Shown: positions 36,101 to 64,000 of the stretch, piece after piece | How positions within the stretch are numbered: position 1 is the stretch's first letter | Layout: the number at the start of each line of letters is the position of its first letter | Source of the DNA: Siphonodentalium dalli | Taxonomy: Eukaryota; Mollusca; Scaphopoda; Gadilida; Siphonodentaliidae | NCBI GenBank assembly: GCA_032622095.1 | Contig: CP136061.1 | Coordinates: 11,917,287-11,981,286, forward strand | Length of the DNA stretch: 64,000 nt | Reading direction: 5' to 3' | Made by a program: the position numbers and the translations under genes | The notes under the pieces: generated by a model | The model's database searches: none | Told to the model about the DNA's origin: nothing | Seen by the model: the letters and a program-made list of their open reading frames with translations, nothing else

Positions 36101-37145
36101 CCCGTGTTTTAGAGAGCTTCTCCTATAAGGGTACCCTTATCCGAACATAATCATAGACGTAGTCAAGGAAGTGATTACATGGGGTTTGTGTCCCCGTGTC
36201 TTGTGCGAGCTTCTCCTATAAGGGTACCCTTATCCGAACATAATCATGGACGTAGTCAAGGAAGTGATTACATGGGGTTTGTGTCCCCGTGTCTTGTGTG
36301 AGCTTCTCCTATAAGGGTACCCTTATCCGAACATAATCATAGACGTAGTCAAGGAAGTGATTACATGGGGTTTGTGTCCCCGTGTCTTGTGCGAGCTTCT
36401 CCTATAAGGGTACCCTTATCCGAACATAATCATAGACGTAGTCAAGGAAGTGATTACATGGGGTTTGTGTCCCCGTGTCTTGTGCGAGCTTCTCCTATAA
36501 GGGTACCCTTATCCGAACATAATCATGGACGTAGACAAGGAAGTGATTACATGGGGTTGGTATCCCCGTGTTTTAGAGAGCTTCTCCTATAAGGGTACCC
36601 TTATCCGAACATAATCATGGACGTAGTCAAGGAAGTGATTACATGGGGTGTGTATCCCCGTGTTTTAAAGAGCTTCTCCTATAAGGGTACCCTTATCCAA
36701 ACATAATCATGGACGTAGTCAAGGAAGTGATTACATGGGGTTGGTATCCCCGTCTTTTAGAGAGCTTCTCCTATAATGGTACACTTATCCACACATAATC
36801 ATGGACGTAGACAAGGAAGTGATTACATGGGGTTGGTATCCCCGTGTCTTAGAGAGCTTCTCCTATAAGGGTACCCTTATCCGAACATACTCATGGACGT
36901 AGACAAGGAAGTGATTACATGGGGTTGGTATCACCGTGTCTTAGAGAGCTTCTCCTATAAGGGTACCCTTACCCAAACATAATCATGGACGTAGACAAGG
37001 AAGTGATTACATGGTGTTTGTGTCCCCGTGTCTTGTGCGAGCTTCTCCTATAAGGGTACCCTTATCCAAACATAATCATGGACGTAGTCAATAAAGTGAT
37101 TACATGGGGTTGGTATCCCCGTGTCTTAGAGAGCTTCTCCCATAA
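27106..37145. repeat. 93-bp satellite array, about 108 copies
   Basis: A 10-kb head-to-tail array. Each unit holds two dyads. One is the perfect 16-bp palindrome ATAAGGGTACCCTTAT. The other is a hairpin with arms CATGGGG and CCCCGTG around 6 bp. Two main unit types alternate irregularly (TCTTGTGCGAGC versus TTTTAGAGAGC). Rare variants recur at fixed distances, showing block duplication: for example ATTACATTGGG-containing blocks 1105 bp apart (28971 and 30076), TGATTGATTA 2494 bp apart (32381 and 34875) and CGTGTTTTAA about 3.3 kb apart (33331 and 36659). The unit is 31 codons long, so the many open frames are artefacts. Confidence 0.95.
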
Positions 37146-37690
37146 TGATCCAGCAGTTGTAAAGTTCAAGCTCAAATTAATACCAAACAAGTGCGACCAG
37201 AAAACATACTAAAGTTACACATTCGCAATGTGTAGGGCATGAACATTCCAAATACTCTAACTGACTTTTCTCAACGACGGACAGGTATTTCAATTGTATA
37301 TTTGCATTGTGTCCGCGGAATGACAAATTGTTATCTTTTACTAACAATAGTAAAATCTAACAAATAAAACTCGCCATAGTTTTGACCGTTGATTAAGCAT
37401 ACTGTATTCCATGTAGTCACACATATAGGCGCGTCATAATTTGAAATGATGCAGCAGGTAAGCACATTGTAGTCAAATCAGCATTTAATATCTGATAGCT
37501 GCTCAATAATATATTATAATTAAATAAATGTAATTTAGCAGTTATGACATTAAATGCTGAGTTGACTAAGCTATATACTATTCAAATATATTAATGTTTC
37601 CTAATTAATCTCGGGTAAACATGCTGATTAAAAAAATATTCCTATAATTCAAATCATCCATCCACCTCCTCTCTGTGTCTGGAAATCTTC
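37146..37690. other. No gene recognised
   Basis: AT-rich sequence between the satellite and the hAT-like element. No feature supported. Confidence 0.5.
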
Positions 37691-37699
37691 TGTTTGTAT

Positions 37700-39036
37700 C
37701 AGGGGGGGGGGCGTCGGAATTTTTTTCCAGGCACGTATGATGGGGTGGGTGGGTGTCTCTTGGGTCCAAAAAGCAGTTTTTTCCATATGCCAAATTGTTT
37801 TTCCATTCCTGCTATTTAGTCTTATTTTGATGTGTTTTTGAACAAAAACGGGTCATATATAGCTAATAGTAATGCTATACTACATATATAGGTTATCAGA
37901 AGTTGGATCAGTTGAACAATGGCCAACAATAACCCAAATTCAACTTTGAAAGAACTAGAAACTGCGTTATTGGAAAAATAAAATTTAATCAGGATTCCAT
38001 CTACTGATACAACAAAATAAGAAAAACTATGCAGAACTCAGCTGAAAATAAGTAATAGAATGAAAGCACACTTGACCATGAAGTGAAATTGGGCTATCCA
38101 TCCATATTATTCCCAATTATTATGAAGCCTATTTCTTCAGGCAGTGGCTACCAGCCTGCCATTACACGCTATAACATGTTTCCTCAGTTCTGGTTTCTGA
38201 GATGCCCCAAGAAGAGTAGCGCGGGTATATCATGGTTATGTTTGGTATTAGCATTATTCTTCAAACTGGGATGAACTGGGATGAACAGTTGTATTTCCAC
38301 ATGTTTTGATAAACAATTTGAGTCCAGCAATACAATAATGCCCTAATTAAACGACTCCATAACCACAGCAGAATAATGGGTAATTTTTCAGGATTTAGTC
38401 AGAAATATGGCTTGTTGTCATTCATCGGAAAGCTCTCCCCTATTTCCGACTAAATCCTGAAAAATTACCTTTTATTCTGCTGTGGTTATGGAGTTGATTA
38501 ATTAGGGCATTACTGTTTTTCACATAGCAAATATCAAAATATCAAATAATCTGAAATTTGTTGTACCGGTACCATGTATTATGTAGAATACTCAAGTGTG
38601 ATTATGTGACTAGATCATGTGACTATATATTATGAAAATGAATGTTAATAAAAACTTTGGCACTCTGCCTATATATCCCTTGAAATGTGATTATGTTGAC
38701 AGATTTCTTGATTAATGACACTTATATGATAAATTCAAATAGTATCGTTATCTCATTATGCACTGTTCTATTCAAATATTGTTCAATAAATTATGATAAT
38801 GCAGGATAATCAGCTATTTGGTTGTTCAATTGAAAATTTTCTCAAATTTAGGGGGGGGGGGGGTGGGTGTCCAAAACTGACCGGAAAAAACTTTCTGAAA
38901 CGGAAAAAAAGGGTGGGTGTCCAAAATTGCCTGGAAAAAAAAGGCCGGAAACGGAAGAAATTGGGTGGGTGGGTCCCCCGAGGCCGGAAAAAAAAATCAT
39001 CATACGTGCCTGGAAATTTTTCCGACCCCCCCCCCC
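37700..39036. mobile_element. hAT-like element, about 1.34 kb, non-autonomous
   Basis: Left end CAGGGGGGGGGGCGTCGGAA, right end its inverse (TTCCGACCCCCCCC), with arms extending through TTTCCAGGCACGTATGATG. Flanks are the direct repeat TGTTTGTAT at 37691-37699 and 39037-39045. Because the terminal bases can be assigned either way, the duplication may be 7, 8 or 9 bp. CAGGG ends with 8 bp would indicate hAT, while 9 bp would fit Mutator. Subterminal copies of GGGTGGGTGTCCAAAA lie at the right (38873-38960). Only a 20-codon frame (37919) is visible. A palindromic MITE is nested inside at 38333-38516. Confidence 0.75.
38333..38516. mobile_element. Palindromic MITE, copy 2
   Basis: Nearly perfect foldback: CAATAATGCCCTAATTAAAC at the left pairs with GGGCATTACTG at the right, and both inner arms contain the complement of TTTTTCAGGATTTAGTC. 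Homologous to 23360-23519 but better preserved. Confidence 0.8.
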
Positions 39037-39088
39037 TGTTTGTATTGGAAAATATTAAAATTATGGTAACAAACGAGACAGTTTTATA

Positions 39089-39093
39089 TTTAT

Positions 39094-39094
<1 letters not shown>
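39089..39094 (-). promoter_or_regulatory. Poly(A) signal overlapping the FReP stop codon
   Basis: On the minus strand TGAATAAA: the A of the TGA stop is the first A of AATAAA. The 3' untranslated region would be only a few tens of bases, ending close to the hAT-like element's flanking repeat at 39045. Confidence 0.5.
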
Positions 39095-61672
<22,578 letters not shown>

Positions 61673-61769
61673 GCTGCACCTGAAATGCAAACCACAGAAT
61701 GTGTCGTAACTAGCTGATGGGATAGCTCAGCACAATATGTCGTAGATCGCTAATGAGATTGCTATAAGT

Positions 61770-61902
61770 TACACGGCTTGTTGATGTGGGATACGGTGTG
61801 GTATGCCCCGGTAGATGCTCGTACTCGCCGAGGCGATAGCCGAGGGGATACGAGAATCGACCGGGGCATACCACACCGTATCCCACATCAACAAGCCGTG
61901 TA
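61770..61902. mobile_element. Palindrome with perfect 43-bp arms upstream of FReP
   Basis: TACACGGCTTGTTGATGTGG through GGTATGCCCCGGT at 61770-61812 is exactly complementary to 61860-61902. The 47-bp loop has its own short CTCGTA/TACGAG stem. It lies 98 bp upstream of the FReP start codon, where the promoter or 5' untranslated region should be. A partial relative of the arm is at 63341-63368. Probably a foldback MITE. Confidence 0.88.
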
Positions 61903-61909
61903 ATGTATT

Positions 61910-62220
61910 TATCCCCGGTCAAAATTAACAAGATATTCCCACAGACATAAAGCGCGGAAACGAGCCACGAACAGTAACTCTATTTGATTAGACTGCTCAT
62001 ACGATGAATATATTTATATAGCTGTTTCCACAATTTGTCCATAAATACTTGCTGGCCTTGCTTACTTTTGTAATCTATATGTTAGAAGATATAAAAGAGA
62101 GCAATATACACTTCAAAAATAGTAATGGTAAATGAGTCAGACAACCTAAATAAATGAAGCAAAAGTAGCAAGATAACATCACACCAGGAATCAACGTGGC
62201 TTTGAAAGATGTACATTAGA
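61910..62220. other. No gene recognised
   Basis: AT-rich sequence between the palindrome and the 88-bp array. Confidence 0.5.
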
Positions 62221-62225
62221 CCTTC

Positions 62226-63300
62226 AATCTTTTACCGGGTCATAAAAAATCTACATGGGGCATACGCGATTGTTATGACCTTGTAAAATCTGTCTTCTCT
62301 ATATAGCGACGACAATTTTTGCGGGGTAATATCACTTTTACACGGGGCATACGAGATTGTTATGACCCGTATAAAATATGTCTTCTCTATATAGCGACGA
62401 CAATTTTTGCGGGGTAATATCAGTTTTACACGGGACATACGATATTGTTATGACCCGTGTAAAATATGTCTTCTTTATATAGCGACGACAATTTTTGCGG
62501 GGAAATATCAATTTTACATGCGGCATACGAGATTGTTGTGACCTTGTAAAATATGTCTTCTCTATATAGCGACACGACAATTTTTGCGGGGTAATATCAG
62601 TTTTACACCGGGCATACGAGATTGTTATGACCCGTGTAAAATCTGTCTTCTCTATATAGCGACGACAAGTTTTGCGGGGTAATATCAGTTTTACACGGGG
62701 CATACGAGATTGTTATGACCTTGTAAAATCTGTCTTCTCTATATAGCGACGACAATTTTTGCGGGGTAATATCACTTTTACACGGGGCATACGAGATTGT
62801 TATGACCCGTGTAAAATCTGTCTTCTCTATATAGCGACGATATTTTTTGCGGGGTAATATCAGTTTTACACGGGGCATACGAGATTGTTATGACCTTGTA
62901 ACATCTGTCTTCTCTATATAGCGACGACAATTTTTGCGGGGTAATATCAGTTTTACACGGGGATTACGAGATTGTTATGACCTTGTAAAATATGTCTTCT
63001 CTATATAGCGACGACAATTTTTGCGGGGTAATATCACTTTTACACGGGGCATACGAGATTGTTATGACCCGTGTAAAATCTGTCTTCTCTATATAGCGAC
63101 GACAATTTTTGCGGGGTAATATCAGTTTTACACGGGGCATACGAGACTGTTATGATCCGTGTAAAATCTGTCTTCTCTATATAGCAACGACAATTTTTGC
63201 GGGGTAATATCAGTTTTACAAGGGACATACGAGATTGTTATGACCTTGTAAAATATGTCTTCTCTATATAGCGACGACAATTTTTGCGGGGTAATACGAA
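62226..63300. repeat. 88-bp tandem array, about 12 copies
   Basis: Unit with GTCTTCTCTATATAGCGACG, TTTTTGCGGGGTAATATCA and TTTTACACGGG, then a roughly 20-bp loop and CCCGTGTAAAA. The last two form an 11-bp stem in units that keep both arms; in others the second arm is shortened to CTTGTAAAA, breaking it. Minus-strand frames across the array are artefacts. Confidence 0.93.
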
Positions 63301-63393
63301 ATAAATGTTTCCTGTTTATTTAACATATATCGAACAAGAACACCGGGATACGGCGTGGTATGGCCCTAGAAGAACAATGGTGCCTAAGAAGGC

Positions 63394-63940
63394 TTACAGT
63401 TCTACAGAGGGGATAATGTCAAATATGAATGTTTTATCGCTTATCCCTGAAAACCACACAACATATTGATACAAACGGTTTAAGAAAATAGCTTTAACAG
63501 TTTTGTTTAGCGACAGATTACAAAGCGAGCCAAAGAATGAGAGTTTGCGTTTATCGATTAAAGACATGAGTGGAGGAAGACCGACTAACCCAAGTGCTAT
63601 TTCTGTCTTTGTGCGTGTATGTAGACCCTGGAAAAATTTAACGCAAAATCGATGTGTTCTTTCCAGACGATCACGGTTATTCTGAGACAAATTCCAAAGT
63701 AATTCAGAACAAATCCCCTCGGAAGTACCACAGACGAGTAGATAATCGAAGAGCTCTTTGGAGTTATACCACCCGGATGAACACCAGCATTTGTGAGCAC
63801 AATAAACGTACTTCTAGTTTTTTCGCAAATATTTTAGACGAAGGCACCGTTGGAATCGTATTTATCGAGTGGTATCCCCAAATGAGTTGTTCGCGTATCC
63901 TCCCTGATCTGAGATTCCCCTAGATTCCATTCGCGATTTT
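63394..63940 (-). pseudogene. LINE E: reverse transcriptase C-terminal fragment
   Basis: Minus strand, from about 63935: TTHLGIPLDKYDSNGAFV, then TNAGVHPGGITPKSSSIIYS, SVVLPR, LERTHRFCVKFFQGLHTRTK, ALGLVGLPPLMSLIDKRKLS, FFGSLCNLS and KAIFLNRL. These are the thumb and C-terminal motifs of an APE-type LINE polymerase. At least one frameshift lies near 63700 and one stop near 63835. The 5' part is outside or lost. It differs in sequence from LINE D and may be another family. Confidence 0.8.
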
Positions 63941-64000
63941 GACGAGTATAATTTACTGTTGTCTCATTAAAAAACAATAATACAGCATTTATTTGGGTTA

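Noticed and set aside
27240-37060. Many open frames encoding a 31-residue repeat (SPCLVRASPIRVPLSKHNHG and similar)
   Set aside because: They arise because the satellite unit is 93 bp, a multiple of three. All frames on both strands show them, they break at each indel, and no start, signal or stable composition is conserved.
27106-37145. CRISPR-like array
   Set aside because: Direct tandem units without unique spacers, 93 bp long, in animal DNA. Not a CRISPR.

Overview
This is animal nuclear DNA, most likely from a bivalve or another mollusc. It is AT-rich and gene-poor, has spliced genes with GT-AG introns, and is dominated by repeats. The families present (a fibrinogen-related lectin, CR1-like LINEs with N-terminal 2A-like motifs, a stand-alone P2X7-ballast gene, a THAP gene, large tandem arrays and foldback elements) fit a lophotrochozoan. 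The species cannot be named from sequence alone, and nothing here is bacterial or organellar.

The main host gene lies on the minus strand between 61672 and 39094. It is a six-exon fibrinogen-related protein (FReP) gene. Joining the exons gives a 313-residue open frame with a signal peptide, a helical coiled-coil-like region and a complete fibrinogen C-terminal domain. Every intron has GT-AG ends and every junction phase matches. Its introns carry minisatellites, a tRNA-derived SINE-like fragment, foldback elements, an internally deleted LINE, a decayed retroelement gag-like ORF and partial copies of its own exon 5. A hAT-like element of about 1.3 kb sits about 50 bp past its stop codon, and a perfect-arm palindrome lies about 100 bp upstream of its start.

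The most unusual object is at 20803-26420. It is a 5.6-kb insertion flanked by TTAA duplications with AGGGGAA/TTCCCCT ends, so each boundary reads TTAAAGGGGAA inward, which fits the T2/Kolobok type. It landed in a 72-bp tandem repeat whose neighbouring copies show the empty site. Two genes point inward from its ends: a P2X7 ballast-domain protein (21148-21719, plus strand, broken by an 8-bp tandem duplication) and a THAP-domain first exon (25558-26019, minus strand).

Layout: 1-2350 is mostly featureless after a short minisatellite. LINE A is at 2358-4515. A cluster of palindromic 14-mers (6.8-7.4 kb) precedes a 36/44-bp minisatellite (7.4-8.4 kb). LINE B is at 10.3-11.7 kb and a TIR foldback at 11.8-12.2 kb. 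A 72-bp array, a spacer, a 93-bp satellite remnant and a LINE RT fragment follow (14.5-15.8 kb), then a 161-bp satellite (15.8-17.9 kb) and mixed decayed repeats (18-20.7 kb). After the TTAA element come the second 72-bp array and spacer, and a 10-kb satellite of about 108 copies of a 93-bp unit (27.1-37.1 kb). The FReP locus occupies 39-61.7 kb. An 88-bp array (62.2-63.3 kb) and a minus-strand LINE RT tail (63.4-63.9 kb) end the window. The order 36-bp minisatellite, 72-bp array, spacer, 93-bp satellite recurs in whole or part at three places, which suggests one composite repeat element.
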